Source: Bacillus sp. 7884-1 (GTDB lineage: Bacteria > Bacillota > Bacilli > Bacillales > Cytobacillaceae). Taken from it: a stretch of 64,000 nt of DNA. The notes beneath the pieces are model-generated. The model did not search any database and was not told the DNA's origin. It was given only the letters and a program-made list of their open reading frames with translations. The stretch spans positions 1 to 64,000 of the forward strand of contig NZ_NPDD01000165.1 of assembly GCF_002272245.1 (NCBI RefSeq), given 5' to 3'. The translations under genes and the position numbers were made by a program. The number at the start of each line of letters is the position of its first letter. Position 1 is the first letter of the stretch. This document shows, piece by piece, positions 52,906 to 63,072 of the stretch.

Positions 52906-55218
52906 TTGGCAAAAAGTAAAGCGTTAAAAGCCGTTGTTTCAGTTTGTTTGGTATCCGGGTTATTGGTTCCATTGGATATTCAAAAAGTAGGGAAAGCAGA
53001 GGCAAGTACAAGCTACGAAGTGACTGTGTCTCCCATCCCGAAATCGTTCGAACAAACAGACAACGGATTTCCCTTGAATCCAAAAGTGGAATTGGTTACG
53101 GAAGAAGGGACCGATCCTGCTGCGATTGATGAATTGAAGCAAGCCCTGAAGGAAGCAGGTGTAACCACCATTGTGGAAAGTGATATCAAAGACCCTAAGC
53201 TCCAGGCACCTGTCATCATTTGGCTGGGGGAGTTCTCGGAGCCTGACGAACTGAAAACCATTCAGCAGCACACCGGCCTTGTGGACTTGGAGATGACGAA
53301 AAAAGAAGGGTATATTGTCGCTTCCAAGTACGGGACCCAGGATAAGAAACATATTGTCATCACTGGACATGATGACGCAGGTACCTATTACGGGACACAA
53401 TCCTTCAAACAAATCATTGTCGAGCGGGAAGGAACGGACTGGATTCCTGAGGTGGAAATTAAGGACTGGCCAACGATGCCGATCAGGGGCTCGATTGAAG
53501 GCTTTTATGGTGCACCATGGTCCCATGAGGACCGCTTACGTCAGATAGAATTTTACGGCGAGCATAAGATGAACAGCTATATTTATGCTCCAAAGGATGA
53601 CCCCTATCACCGCGATAAATGGAAAGAGCCGTACCCGGCAGATAAATTAGCGGATCTTGCCGAACTCGTCCAGGCAGCTCACGATAACCATGTCGATTTT
53701 ACCTTTGCGATTTCACCGGGGAATACCATCACCTATTCCAGTGAGGCGGACCTGAAGGCTTTGATTGAAAAGGCTCAAGCCATGTGGGATATCGGTGTGA
53801 GATCGTTTGCCTTATACCTCGATGATATTGACCCTAGACTCCGTTCTCCTGAAGACAGGGCAATGTTTGGCGGCGATCCAAACCCGCCGGCTGCGGCACA
53901 GGCGTATCTATTAAATCGATTCAATGAAGAATTTATTCAAAAACACGACGGGGCAGAGCGTTTGATCACGGTGCCGACCGATTATTATCAGGCAGGCACT
54001 ACTCCTTACCGGCAACGCTTTGCTAAGCTGGTTCAGCCTGACATTATTGTTCAATGGACAGGAATTGGTGTCGTTGCTCCTACGATCACCTCGGAGGATG
54101 CCGATAAAATCCATGGAATTTTTAAACACGATTTACTGATCTGGGATAACTATCCGGTTAATGATTTTGATCGAAACCGGTTATTCCTTGCGCCGCTGAC
54201 CGGCCGGGATTCGGATTTAACGGTGGAACATGGCGTGATTGGCTTAACGGCCAACCCGATGAATGAGGCCGAGGCTTCGAAAATATCACTGTTTACTGTT
54301 GCCGATTATACGTGGAACCCTGAAGCCTATGACCCGGCTGACTCGATGAAGCGGAGCCTGAAGGAATTTGCCCCAGCAGCCTATGAACCTTTAAATCTCC
54401 TAGTGGAAGCCTCGTATGCAACGAGTCTCAATAACAACCAGGAGCCGATTACAGAAAGGTTAAAGCCACTGATCCAGCAATTTTGGACGGCAGAGGAAGC
54501 CAAGGACAGTCAGGCTGTTTCCGAGGCTGGCGAGGCCCTGTTAAAAGAATTCGGCAAGATGAAGCAGGCCCCTGCCCAGTTGCGGGATCAGGTGGATAAT
54601 CCGAACTTCTTGAAAGAGGTTGCCGGATATTTAAACAAGCTGGAGCTATTTGGCCAAGCGGGTGAAGCGGCCGTTAACATGGTGCTGGCTCAACAGAGCG
54701 GGGATGGTGATGAGGCTGCTGCGGAGCGCTTGGTCCTGCAGCAATCGATGACAGCGATGGCCGAAATCCCGCAGAAGCTGAGTATCGGCGTACTTCCGAC
54801 CTTCCTGGAGCGGGCGCTTAACGGGAAAAATTTAGCGGAAGGAAAAAATGCCACCGCTTCTTCGAGTGAAGTCAGCTGGCTGACACCGAACCTGGCTGTA
54901 GACGGGAACAACAATACCAGATGGGCCTCCTTGTACAGCGATAATCAATGGATCCGTGTCGACCTGGGGCAGGTGTATTCCATTGATAAAGTGAAATTAT
55001 ACTGGGAAGCAGCCTATGGAAAACAATATAAAATTCAGGTATCAACGGACGGCAGCCAGTGGACAGATGTTTACACAGAGCTTAACAGCAACGGAGGAAC
55101 CGATGAAATTCAGTTCCCTGCCGTCGATGCCCGATATGTTAAAATGCAGGGCATCAAACGATCCAGCAGCTGGGGCTACTCATTGTACGAAATCAGCGTC
55201 TTTGAAACACAAAACTAA
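52906..55218 (+). CDS. Secreted GH84 beta-N-acetylglucosaminidase with CBM32
   Basis: 770 residues. A Sec signal peptide (about 1-33, ending KAEA) is followed by a GH20b-like N-terminal domain (about 40-170) and the GH84 catalytic barrel. The barrel starts with IRGSIEGFYGAPWSHEDRL and has the paired catalytic Asp306-Asp307 in LYLDDID. A helical region and a C-terminal F5/8-type CBM32 (about 640-770, NLAVDGNNNTRWAS) complete it. It should remove terminal beta-GlcNAc from glycans outside the cell. The TTG at 52906 follows AGAGGTGG and gives a clean signal peptide. Codon use is more GC-rich than the neighbours, hinting at transfer. Confidence 0.92.
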   Translation: MAKSKALKAVVSVCLVSGLLVPLDIQKVGKAEASTSYEVTVSPIPKSFEQTDNGFPLNPKVELVTEEGTDPAAIDELKQALKEAGVTTIVESDIKDPKLQAPVIIWLGEFSEPDELKTIQQHTGLVDLEMTKKEGYIVASKYGTQDKKHIVITGHDDAGTYYGTQSFKQIIVEREGTDWIPEVEIKDWPTMPIRGSIEGFYGAPWSHEDRLRQIEFYGEHKMNSYIYAPKDDPYHRDKWKEPYPADKLADLAELVQAAHDNHVDFTFAISPGNTITYSSEADLKALIEKAQAMWDIGVRSFALYLDDIDPRLRSPEDRAMFGGDPNPPAAAQAYLLNRFNEEFIQKHDGAERLITVPTDYYQAGTTPYRQRFAKLVQPDIIVQWTGIGVVAPTITSEDADKIHGIFKHDLLIWDNYPVNDFDRNRLFLAPLTGRDSDLTVEHGVIGLTANPMNEAEASKISLFTVADYTWNPEAYDPADSMKRSLKEFAPAAYEPLNLLVEASYATSLNNNQEPITERLKPLIQQFWTAEEAKDSQAVSEAGEALLKEFGKMKQAPAQLRDQVDNPNFLKEVAGYLNKLELFGQAGEAAVNMVLAQQSGDGDEAAAERLVLQQSMTAMAEIPQKLSIGVLPTFLERALNGKNLAEGKNATASSSEVSWLTPNLAVDGNNNTRWASLYSDNQWIRVDLGQVYSIDKVKLYWEAAYGKQYKIQVSTDGSQWTDVYTELNSNGGTDEIQFPAVDARYVKMQGIKRSSSWGYSLYEISVFETQN

Positions 55219-55289
55219 GATAAGGCAATCAGGTGGGGCGGTTTAAGAACCGTCCCTGCTGGAAGCTATCCTGAGGAGGAGCAAACGGA

Positions 55290-55955
55290 ATGATTTTTTT
55301 CAAACATGGAAAGCGGGTGTTTGTGGCCTGTGTTACGGTCGTGCTGTGTTTTCTGTCAGCATTTCCATAGGGAACACCACAGGCATCGGCGGCAGGCACA
55401 GGAGACATAGACTTAAATCCGACACCGCAGGAGCAAAAAATATCGGAGGATAAAGGGTTTCCTTTGACACCGGACGTCGGAATTGTGGTAAGCAAGGACA
55501 CGGATGAACAGGCGATTCATGAGGTTCTTCGGGCATTGGAGGACGCAGACGTCAAACGGATCGTCCGGATCAATGCCGGGGAGAAGGTGACAACTCCTGT
55601 TACCATCTGGATTGGCGGACCTTCGGAAAATATGGGTTCAGCCCTTGTCTTAGATCAGATGGGCGTGGAAGGACCTGAAGCATTAAAGGATGAGGGGGAT
55701 GTACTCGCGTCTAAGCAAAAAGGAAAGAAGCAGATCGTTCTTGCCGGTAAGGACAAGACGGGAACGTATTATGCTGCCAAGACGTTCAAGCACTTGATTC
55801 AAGACCGGGAAGGAAGAGACTGGGTTCCAGAGGCAGAAATTCGTGACTGGCCGGAAATGCCGATTCGCGGCTCGATCGAAGGATTTTATGGCCCGCCATG
55901 GACTCATGAGGACCGACTCTCCCAGTTAGAATTTTACGGGGAAAATAAACACTGA
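55290..55955 (+). pseudogene. Truncated tandem copy of the GH84 gene
   Basis: The ATG at 55290 after GAGGAGG starts a signal peptide that meets TAG at 55368. The same frame continues with a GH20b-like domain and the first GH84 motif (IRGSIEGFYGPPWTHEDRL, EFYGEN), then ends at TGA in 55953-55955. The catalytic aspartates and everything after them are absent. It is paralogous to the preceding gene, with a nonsense mutation and a 3' deletion. Confidence 0.88.
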
Positions 55956-55992
55956 CGGATTTAAATGACTTTATTGTTATATTTTTAAAAAG

Positions 55993-56020
55993 AAAAAACC
56001 CTTGTGTAGCAAGGGTTTTG
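55993..56020. terminator. Terminator between GH84 remnant and putR
   Basis: The stem AAAACCCTTG / CAAGGGTTTT with a 5-base loop has A and T runs, so it can act both ways. Confidence 0.82.
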
Positions 56021-56131
56021 AAGTATGAAGCATTGCGGGATCGAACCGTTGCCATGTTTCCTATTTCTTAGCTGATTTAAAGGATTCATAAGGTGGTGGC
56101 TTGAAAGTCTGGCCTACAAAAGAAACATTTC

Positions 56132-57352
56132 CTATTGTTTCTGCTTTAATAGTTGTAAATCGACGTATAGCTGTATTCGTAAATGAAAGTCATCAAAATC
56201 GATTGAAGTGAGTTCGGCTATTTGATTCAATCTATATTTCAATGTGTTGGTATGAATGTATAGCTGTTCAGCTGTCGGTTTGATCCGGCAATTGTTCAAC
56301 AGATATATTTCCATTGTTTGAAGGAGTTTGGTTTGGCTTTCCTGGTCCTTCTTTTGAAGAATCTGTAAATCCATATTGATATAATTCGTTTTAGTATGAT
56401 GGCTGGAGATCATTTCGAGGTAACGGAAAATCCCAAGCTTGCTATATTTGAAAGGAAGCTGTTCAGGTTTACCGATGAACTTCGCTGCATTGATTACTTC
56501 CAGTGCTTCGAGATAGGATTTTCTTAATTGAAGAATCGAAGAATACTCATTTCCGATTCCAGGGAATACCTTTTTGTTATTGAATTGGGAAAGAACGGTG
56601 TTCGTTAAATCATTGGCGCTATCGGTAAGCAGGTCTTTCCCTTTTCCGTTGCTGCCTATCAAGACTATGATCTTCAATTGGTTTGTGAATACATGGGTAA
56701 AATGATTCAATGCATTGGCGAATAGACTGACTTTATCCGTTAATTCATCGAAATGTTCCGCATCGGATTGAGCGATGGAAAAGACATTGACAAGGAAAGT
56801 TTCCGGAATGAGAAGATTCATATTGGCTGCTTCCCATTTTATTTGGTTTTCAGTTTGATAGACTTCGTCAATGACCTTTTGATAAAACTCATTTTTTTCT
56901 TCATCTTTTTTCATGTTTATCTGTTTTTTCTGATAAAGGAGCTTGCCGATATGATGGGAAACTTCATGTAAAAATTCCAAATCGGAATCAGTCATCATTT
57001 CCGTTTCTTGGACCCAAATGAATCCGAAGACCTGTCCTTTGTGAACGGCGCTCACAACGACTCTTTGATTTAAGCCGATTTCCTCGATATGTTTCACCCT
57101 AAATGGATGCTCCACGGTTTTAAGCTGTTCGACAATGCCCTCATCCATGAATTTTTCCAGAATTGGAATCGGCCAATGCTTGGTGAAGATGGTTTGCCGA
57201 TTGGCTTGGTCGAAGTGTTCGATATAATATGAACTATATGCCAGCAATAAAAATTGGTCATTTTCGATGACGACTGGTTTTTTTAAATAAGTGCTGACCA
57301 TATCCGTTATATCGTTTATGTTTGTGAGAGTCAGAATTTTTTCTAATGACAT
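56132..57352 (-). CDS. putR: PucR-family regulator of proline use (PutR-like)
   Basis: 406 residues. An N-terminal sensory part contains GAF-like HEVSHHIGKLLYQKK. The C-terminal PucR helix-turn-helix has MEIYLLNNCRIKPTAEQLYIHTNTLKYRLNQIAELT. PutR of B. subtilis (about 413 residues) activates putBCP in response to proline. The ATG at 57352 is chosen because AGGGGG lies just upstream; the frame stays open to 57388. It follows putP on the same strand, separated by a terminator, as in B. subtilis. Confidence 0.85.
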   Translation of the reverse strand: MSLEKILTLTNINDITDMVSTYLKKPVVIENDQFLLLAYSSYYIEHFDQANRQTIFTKHWPIPILEKFMDEGIVEQLKTVEHPFRVKHIEEIGLNQRVVVSAVHKGQVFGFIWVQETEMMTDSDLEFLHEVSHHIGKLLYQKKQINMKKDEEKNEFYQKVIDEVYQTENQIKWEAANMNLLIPETFLVNVFSIAQSDAEHFDELTDKVSLFANALNHFTHVFTNQLKIIVLIGSNGKGKDLLTDSANDLTNTVLSQFNNKKVFPGIGNEYSSILQLRKSYLEALEVINAAKFIGKPEQLPFKYSKLGIFRYLEMISSHHTKTNYINMDLQILQKKDQESQTKLLQTMEIYLLNNCRIKPTAEQLYIHTNTLKYRLNQIAELTSIDFDDFHLRIQLYVDLQLLKQKQ

Positions 57353-57440
57353 ATATGGCCCCCTGTAGTTTTTTGAAGTGTGTGACAACTTAGTTTAATA
57401 ATACTTTTAAACCAATGATGTGTATAGGGGCATGAACAAA

Positions 57441-57474
57441 GAAGGAACAGTATATGAAAAATACCGTTCCTTTT
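57441..57474 (-). terminator. Intrinsic terminator after putP
   Basis: Reading the minus strand, AAGGAACGGTAT pairs with ATACTGTTCCTT and is followed by CTTTGTTC. It lies 11 bases past the putP stop. Confidence 0.78.
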
Positions 57475-57484
57475 AGGGGGATTA

Positions 57485-58951
57485 TTATTGTTTTAATGTT
57501 CTCTCGAATTCCTCGAATTGCTCTTCTACTTCCTTAGATGGCTTCGCTGAAAGAAGACTGACCACTATGATGGCAATCAAGCTTGCGCCAAAACCAGGGA
57601 TCATTTCATAAAGCGTATCGGATAATCCTGCCATAGACCAGAAAATGACAGTAGCAGCACCAACGATCATTCCTGCTAAAGCACCCCATCTTGTCATTCG
57701 TTTCCAGAAGAGACTTAGTAAGACCAATGGACCGAATGAAGAACCGAATCCAGCCCATGCATATCCGACAAGTCCAAGAATCGTGTCATTTTGCTCCCAA
57801 GAGAGTATGAGCGCGATGATGGATACGAGCAATACAGAAAGTCTCCCTAGGAAGACAAGCTCTTTATCTGAAGCGGAACGACGGAAGAAGGTTTTATATA
57901 TATCTTCCGTTAAAGAACTGGCTGTAACCAAAAGCTGTGAAGAAATCGTACTCATGATGGCTGCCAATATAGCTGAAATTAAGAAACCAGTAATAAGTGG
58001 GTGGAATAGTATTTCACCTAAAACGATGAAAATGGTTTCAGGATCATCTAACTTCAGGTCGTTCTGAGAAAAATAAGTGATTCCGATGAATCCAGTCAGC
58101 ATGGCACCGACACTGGAGAAAATCATCCAGCCCATACCGATATTACGGGCTTTCTTGATTTCCTTAACAGAACTGATCGCCATAAAGCGGACAATGATAT
58201 GCGGTTGTCCAAAATAACCTAGTCCCCATGCAAATAACGAGATGATTCCTAAAAAGCTCGTCCCAGTGAAAATATTTAATAAGGCCGGATCAATGGAACG
58301 TGGCGTTTCTATGGAAGGGCCGAAACCGCCAACATGGAAAAGGGTGACGATCGGTACAAGAACCAAGGCGACGACCATAATGATTCCTTGAACAAAGTCT
58401 GTCCAGCTTACTGCCAGGAATCCGCCGAATAAAGTATAGGCGACGACAACACCTGTTAAGATCCATAGGCCTGCATGATAATCAAGGTCAAATGTACTTT
58501 GGAATAAGACTCCGCCGGAAACCATTCCGGAAGAAACGTAAAAGGTAAAGAATATCAGGATAACCAAAGCTGAAATGAGCCTTAAGATCCGTGAGCCCTC
58601 GCCAAAACGATTTTCCAGGAAAGCAGGGATCGTAATGGAGTTATTGGCAACTTCCGTATAGGTTCTCAATCTTGGTGCGACATACAGCCAGTTCGCATAG
58701 GCCCCTAACGTCAGGCCGATTACGATCCAGATGGAACTTAGTCCTGTTGCGAACATGGCACCAGGCATCCCCATTAAAAGCCAACCGCTCATATCCGCAG
58801 CACCGGCGCTTAATGCAGTGACAGCAGGACCTAGGCCCCGGTCGCCCAGCATATAATCATTTAAATTGGAGGTCCTTTTGTAAGCGAAGTAACCAATGAA
58901 AAGCATGCCTGCCATGTAAATGCTAATGGAAATTATTAATGCGTAATCCAT
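57485..58951 (-). CDS. putP: Sodium/proline symporter PutP
   Basis: 488 residues with 12-13 membrane helices of the SSS family. Features include the N-terminal GDRGLGPAVTALSAGAADMSGWLLMG substrate/sodium site, GLGYFGQPHIIVRFMAI and WAGFGSSFGPLVLLSLFW. It imports proline with sodium. The ATG follows AAGGGAG. It is the third gene of the put operon. Confidence 0.93.
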   Translation of the reverse strand: MDYALIISISIYMAGMLFIGYFAYKRTSNLNDYMLGDRGLGPAVTALSAGAADMSGWLLMGMPGAMFATGLSSIWIVIGLTLGAYANWLYVAPRLRTYTEVANNSITIPAFLENRFGEGSRILRLISALVILIFFTFYVSSGMVSGGVLFQSTFDLDYHAGLWILTGVVVAYTLFGGFLAVSWTDFVQGIIMVVALVLVPIVTLFHVGGFGPSIETPRSIDPALLNIFTGTSFLGIISLFAWGLGYFGQPHIIVRFMAISSVKEIKKARNIGMGWMIFSSVGAMLTGFIGITYFSQNDLKLDDPETIFIVLGEILFHPLITGFLISAILAAIMSTISSQLLVTASSLTEDIYKTFFRRSASDKELVFLGRLSVLLVSIIALILSWEQNDTILGLVGYAWAGFGSSFGPLVLLSLFWKRMTRWGALAGMIVGAATVIFWSMAGLSDTLYEMIPGFGASLIAIIVVSLLSAKPSKEVEEQFEEFERTLKQ

Positions 58952-58996
58952 AAAAGACTCCCTTCAGGTTGAAATATATAATTTTTTGTTTTAAAA

Positions 58997-59084
58997 GAGG
59001 AAGCAACCTATTTGTCACTTCCTCCATTTAACCTCGTTTTGGTTTTCGTATCTAGAATGGAAGATACGAAAACCAAAGGAGGTT
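58997..59084. repeat. Two intercistronic hairpins between putC and putP
   Basis: A 7-base hairpin (GAGGAAG / CTTCCTC, 58997-59024) is followed by a long hairpin at 59030-59084. The latter has a perfect 14-base core (TGGTTTTCGTATCT and inverse) extended by AACCTC / GAGGTT with a small bulge. There is no T run in the direction of transcription, so mRNA processing or stabilisation is more likely than termination. Confidence 0.75.
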
Positions 59085-59117
59085 CAAATCATTTTCAATT
59101 TGCTTAATGGAACATTA

Positions 59118-60659
59118 TCAGAACGTTTCGGATGTTGTTTTGGCTTGCATATGAAGCTGCAAGTAGTCCGGTCCGCCTGCCTTGGAATCGGTTCCTGACA
59201 TGTTGAAACCGCCGAATGGCTGATAACCTACGATTGCACCAGTACAGCCACGGTTGAAATACAAGTTCCCCACATGGAATTCTTCACGTGCTTTTTCCAT
59301 GTTAAGGCGATTTGTCGTAATGACAGCCCCAGTCAAACCATATTCTGTGTTATTGGCAATTTCAAGAGCTTCGTTAAAGTCCTTCGCTTTTGTAAAGGCA
59401 ACGACTGGTCCGAAGATTTCTTCCTGCATTAGACGGGCTTGCGGATCGACATCAGCGACGATTGTCGGTTGAACGAAGTAGCCTTTAGAGCTATCTCCTT
59501 CTCCTCCAGTCAGAATGCGTCCTTCTTGGTTCCCGATTTCAATATAGCTCATGATTTTGTCAAAAGCTGCTTGATCGATGACTGGTCCCATGAAATGATT
59601 TTCTACAGGATTACCAACTGTAAGTTGTTTTGTTAATTCAACAGCGCGATCTAAAACTTGATCGTATACATCTTCTACGATGACAGCACGGGAACAAGCA
59701 GAACATTTTTGTCCTGAGAAGCCAAATGCAGATTTCACAATCGATTGAGCGGCCAATTCAAGATCTGCCTCTTTGTCGACGACAATCGTATCTTTTCCGC
59801 CCATTTCAGCAATGACACGCTTCAGCCAAATTTGGCCATCGTTCACTTCTGAAGCACGTTTGTAAATGCGCAGACCTACATCACGTGAACCGGTGAAGGA
59901 AATGAAACGTGTTTTTGGATGATCAACCAGGTAGTCGCCCACCTCGGCCCCGCTTCCTGGAACAAAATTCAACACACCTGCTGGAAGACCGGCTTCATGC
60001 ATTACTTCAACGAATTTCGCAGCAACAATAGGAGTAGTCGAAGCTGGTTTCAACAGGATTGTGTTACCAGTAACGATAGCAGCAACAGCTGTACCTGCCA
60101 TGATGGCAAATGGGAAGTTCCAAGGAGAAATGATGATGCCTACCCCTAATGGAATGTAATCATAGCGGTTAAATTCTCCCGGACGGCTTTGAACAGGCAC
60201 ACCATCTTTAAGCGTCAACATTTGGCGGGCATAGAATTCAAGGAAATCAATCGCTTCCGCTGTATCCGCATCAGCCTCATTCCAAGGTTTTCCTGCTTCT
60301 TTTGTCAATAACGCAGAGAATTCATGCTTGCGTCTGCGAATGATGGCAGCTGCTTTGAACAAAACGTCAGCACGGATTTCCGGCTTCACTTTTTTCCAGC
60401 TTTCAAAAGCGGTAACAGCTTCCTGCATGGCTTTTTCAGCAAGATCCCTATTCGCTTTCGATACTCGACCGATGACCTCTTGCCTATCTGCAGGGTTATA
60501 TGAAACGATTTTCTCATCAGTCGTCACTTTCTCTGCCCCGATATAGAGAGGATAGTCTTGCCCTAAGTAGCCCTCAACAGTTTGAAGTGCTTCCTGATAT
60601 GCTTTTTTGTTCTCCTCGTTTGTAAAATCAACAAATGGTTCGTGTTTATATGAAATCAT
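59118..60659 (-). CDS. putC: L-glutamate gamma-semialdehyde (P5C) dehydrogenase
   Basis: 513 residues of the RocA/PutC aldehyde dehydrogenase family. Visible motifs are [25 protein letters not shown], the catalytic Glu in IAEMGGKDT and the catalytic Cys in [11 protein letters not shown]. It oxidises P5C/glutamate semialdehyde to glutamate with NAD. It follows putB with a 57-base gap and is the second gene of the operon. Confidence 0.93.
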   Translation of the reverse strand: MISYKHEPFVDFTNEENKKAYQEALQTVEGYLGQDYPLYIGAEKVTTDEKIVSYNPADRQEVIGRVSKANRDLAEKAMQEAVTAFESWKKVKPEIRADVLFKAAAIIRRRKHEFSALLTKEAGKPWNEADADTAEAIDFLEFYARQMLTLKDGVPVQSRPGEFNRYDYIPLGVGIIISPWNFPFAIMAGTAVAAIVTGNTILLKPASTTPIVAAKFVEVMHEAGLPAGVLNFVPGSGAEVGDYLVDHPKTRFISFTGSRDVGLRIYKRASEVNDGQIWLKRVIAEMGGKDTIVVDKEADLELAAQSIVKSAFGFSGQKCSACSRAVIVEDVYDQVLDRAVELTKQLTVGNPVENHFMGPVIDQAAFDKIMSYIEIGNQEGRILTGGEGDSSKGYFVQPTIVADVDPQARLMQEEIFGPVVAFTKAKDFNEALEIANNTEYGLTGAVITTNRLNMEKAREEFHVGNLYFNRGCTGAIVGYQPFGGFNMSGTDSKAGGPDYLQLHMQAKTTSETF

Positions 60660-60716
60660 TGATAATCACACCTTTTAATAGATTTTTTGTAGCAATTAAT
60701 AATGTTGAATGTATAT

Positions 60717-61634
60717 TTAGCTTCTGACCATCCCTTTGAAGGCAAAGGCAATATTGGATGGCCTTTCTGCAAGCCTTCTCATGAAGTATCCATACCAGTC
60801 CAGACCATATGGTACATAGACGCGCATTTTGTAACCTTGCTTGACCAATTCGTATTGAGTTTTGTTTCTCATGCCATAAAGCATTTGAAATTCGAATTGT
60901 GTATTTGGGATGTCAAACTTCTTAGCCAGCTCTTTTGTATATTCGATGATTTTGTCATCATGTGAAGCAATGGCCGTATAATTTCCGTTAAGAAGACTTT
61001 GCTTAATCAACTTTTTATAGTTTTCATCTACATCATTCTTTTCGGGAAAAGCCACCTCGGCAGATTCCTTGTAGGCACCCTTTACGAGACGCAGGAATGG
61101 CTTATATTGGCCAAGGTCCTCTAAATCTTTCTCTGTGCGGAATAAATAGGCTTGTAGAACAGTACTTATGCAGCTGTATTTTTCTTTGAACTGCCTAAAG
61201 ATATCGATTGTTGCCTGACAGCGAACTTCATCTTCCATATCGATTGTGACCATGATTTTATGCTTTTCGGCTGTATCAAGAATTTTCGTCATGTTCTCAA
61301 TCACGAGATTATGATCGATATCAAGTCCCAAAGATGTCATCTTCAGAGAAACTTGTGAATCAAGTTTTTCCCTGCTGATCATTTCGATGGTTTCGATGCA
61401 TTCTGCCGTACGTTCCTGAGTAACTTCCTTAGAATCAACGAATTCCCCAAGATGGTCGACTGTAACCGACAAGCCGCTATTATTAAGTTGTTTAATGAAT
61501 TTAATGGAACTTTGGAAATCAGTTCCCCCAATAATCTTTCCAGCAGCAAAACTTCCTCCGCTTTTTTTAGCAATATTATTAAGCATATTATTTTTAGATA
61601 AAAATAAGAAAAAGTCCCTTGTAATGGCTTCCAT
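60717..61634 (-). CDS. putB: Proline dehydrogenase
   Basis: 305 residues, a monofunctional FAD-dependent PRODH barrel. Motifs are SVTVDHLGEFV, MTSLGLDIDHN, LQAYLFRTEKDL, RLVKGAYKE, and YVPYGLDWYGYFMRRLAERP at the C-terminus. It oxidises proline to P5C. The ATG at 61634 is preferred because AGGGGGTG lies 8 bases upstream; an in-frame ATG at 61667 lacks this. First gene of putBCP. Confidence 0.94.
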   Translation of the reverse strand: MEAITRDFFLFLSKNNMLNNIAKKSGGSFAAGKIIGGTDFQSSIKFIKQLNNSGLSVTVDHLGEFVDSKEVTQERTAECIETIEMISREKLDSQVSLKMTSLGLDIDHNLVIENMTKILDTAEKHKIMVTIDMEDEVRCQATIDIFRQFKEKYSCISTVLQAYLFRTEKDLEDLGQYKPFLRLVKGAYKESAEVAFPEKNDVDENYKKLIKQSLLNGNYTAIASHDDKIIEYTKELAKKFDIPNTQFEFQMLYGMRNKTQYELVKQGYKMRVYVPYGLDWYGYFMRRLAERPSNIAFAFKGMVRS

Positions 61635-61734
61635 ATAAAGCGCACCCCCTAAGAAGATGTATTTCATAAATTAAGCTTACGGTTAATCGACAATATTCTC
61701 AATGTTCTAAAAAAACAATAATTACACCTTGAAT

Positions 61735-61751
61735 TTGTCGGTTATGGACAA
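61735..61751. promoter_or_regulatory. Candidate operator TTGTC-N7-GACAA upstream of putB
   Basis: A perfect dyad with 5-base arms sits about 100 bases before putB. Dyads like this are compatible with a dimeric regulator such as PutR, but the PutR site of this organism is not known. Confidence 0.35.
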
Positions 61752-61951
61752 ATGAAAAGGTTTACATTTGTTCTTGTATGTTCAGATGAAACGAAGGTTT
61801 ATAGTTTTTTTGGTAAATAGCCAGCGGTACCACATTCACAAGGTTGGTTTAGATGAACCTATTATTATCAAGGGTCTTGGTTTTTTGTCGCTGGCTCTTA
61901 CACAAAAAAACTCCCACAAAACCTTGAATCAATTTTTACTGAATAAAATGT

Positions 61952-61979
61952 TTGACAATCTTGTGGATAGTGATAACAT
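61952..61979 (+). promoter_or_regulatory. Sigma-A promoter of the thiamine salvage operon
   Basis: TTGACA at 61952-61957, a 16-base spacer and TAACAT at 61974-61979 lie about 30 bases before the TPP riboswitch. Confidence 0.65.
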
Positions 61980-62010
61980 AATAATCTGAATACTAATTTC
62001 ATAAAAAATA

Positions 62011-62104
62011 CCACTAGGGGTGCCTTTTAAGAAGGCTGAGATTAAAGTGAAACTTTAAGACTCTTAGAACCTGATCTGGATCAAACCAGCGTAGGGAAGT
62101 GGTG
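62011..62104 (+). ncRNA. TPP riboswitch (thi box)
   Basis: It contains the conserved aptamer blocks: CTAGGGGTGCC, GGCTGAGAT, CCTGATCTGG and ACCAGCGTAGGGAAGTGG. It binds thiamine pyrophosphate and is followed by a terminator. The 3' side of the closing helix (AAGTGGT) can pair with ACCACTT of the terminator, which gives the antiterminator state. High TPP should turn the tenA operon off. Confidence 0.95.
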
Positions 62105-62142
62105 TAACGGGAACTCCTTATGTTTCAATCACGTTCCGATAC

Positions 62143-62177
62143 AACCACTTTCTTCCAACAGAAAGTGGTTTTTTTAT
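62143..62177 (+). terminator. Expression-platform terminator of the TPP riboswitch
   Basis: The stem AACCACTTTCT / AGAAAGTGGTT with a 6-base loop is followed by TTTTTTATT. It lies 164 bases before tenA. Confidence 0.9.
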
Positions 62178-62306
62178 TGGAAAAATACGTCCGCTGCCGG
62201 CAAACAAGGATGTATTTACAATCAATCTAACAAAGTATTAAATGTATGTTTTTGAAAACGACAATTAAACGTGAAAACTAAGCAATTAATTAAATGGAGG
62301 TATCGT

Positions 62307-63005
62307 ATGTCTACATTTACTGAAATTCTACGAGATAAAGCAGCTCCGATATGGGATGCGAATCTAGAACACCCATTTGTTCAAGGAATTGCTAGTGGAA
62401 AATTAGATTTACAAAGTTTCCGCTATTACGTATTACAAGATTCCTATTATTTATCACACTTTGCTCGTGTTCAAGCGATTGGTGCTTCGAGAGCAGAAGA
62501 TTTAAACACTACAGCAAGAATGGCTGCTCATGCGCAAGGCACTTCACAAGCAGAGTTAAGCTTACATGAGAAATTCATCAAACAGCTGCAAGTTACATCA
62601 GAGGAGCTTGCAAACTTCCAGCCTGCACCAACGGCTTATGCCTATACTTCCCATCTATATCGCGTTGCAGCATCTGGAAGTTTAGGAGAGATTATCGCCG
62701 CTATTCTACCATGCTACTGGATTTATTATGATATCGGTCAGCAGTTAAAAGGGGCGACACCGGATGAACCGATTTATCAGGAATGGATTGCGGCCTATGG
62801 TGGAGAATGGTTTGGCGAATTGGTTCAGGAGCAATTGGATCGTCTAGATGAGCTAGCAAAAACCGCTTCCGAAAAAGAAAAAAGTCGAATGATTGATCAT
62901 TTCTTAATTAGCTGTCAATACGAATACTTATTCTGGGAAATGGCTTATACATTCGAAAAATGGCCCATTGAAGTGAATTCCCAAGAACAACTTAATATTA
63001 GCTAA
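62307..63005 (+). CDS. tenA: Aminopyrimidine aminohydrolase / thiaminase II TenA
   Basis: 232 residues. The all-helical TenA fold has the nucleophile Cys136 in ILPCYWIY, the acidic residue in SCQYEYLFW and the FRYYVLQDSYYLSHFAR segment. TenA recovers 4-amino-5-hydroxymethyl-2-methylpyrimidine from degraded thiamine. The ATG at 62307 follows TGGAGG by 6 bases; the frame stays open upstream to 62271. First gene of the riboswitch-controlled operon. Confidence 0.94.
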   Translation: MSTFTEILRDKAAPIWDANLEHPFVQGIASGKLDLQSFRYYVLQDSYYLSHFARVQAIGASRAEDLNTTARMAAHAQGTSQAELSLHEKFIKQLQVTSEELANFQPAPTAYAYTSHLYRVAASGSLGEIIAAILPCYWIYYDIGQQLKGATPDEPIYQEWIAAYGGEWFGELVQEQLDRLDELAKTASEKEKSRMIDHFLISCQYEYLFWEMAYTFEKWPIEVNSQEQLNIS

Positions 63006-63072
63006 TAAGGGAAAGATCATGTTCGCAAAGGGGAATGAGTTCTCCCCTTTGCTAAAAAAGGAGAATGAAACA

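Noticed and set aside
61818-61897. Long-range pairing AGCCAGCG / CGCTGGCT as a terminator
   Set aside because: The loop is about 60 bases and no T run follows.
61768-61989. 73-codon open frame before the TPP riboswitch
   Set aside because: It overlaps the promoter of the thiamine operon and has no ribosome site.
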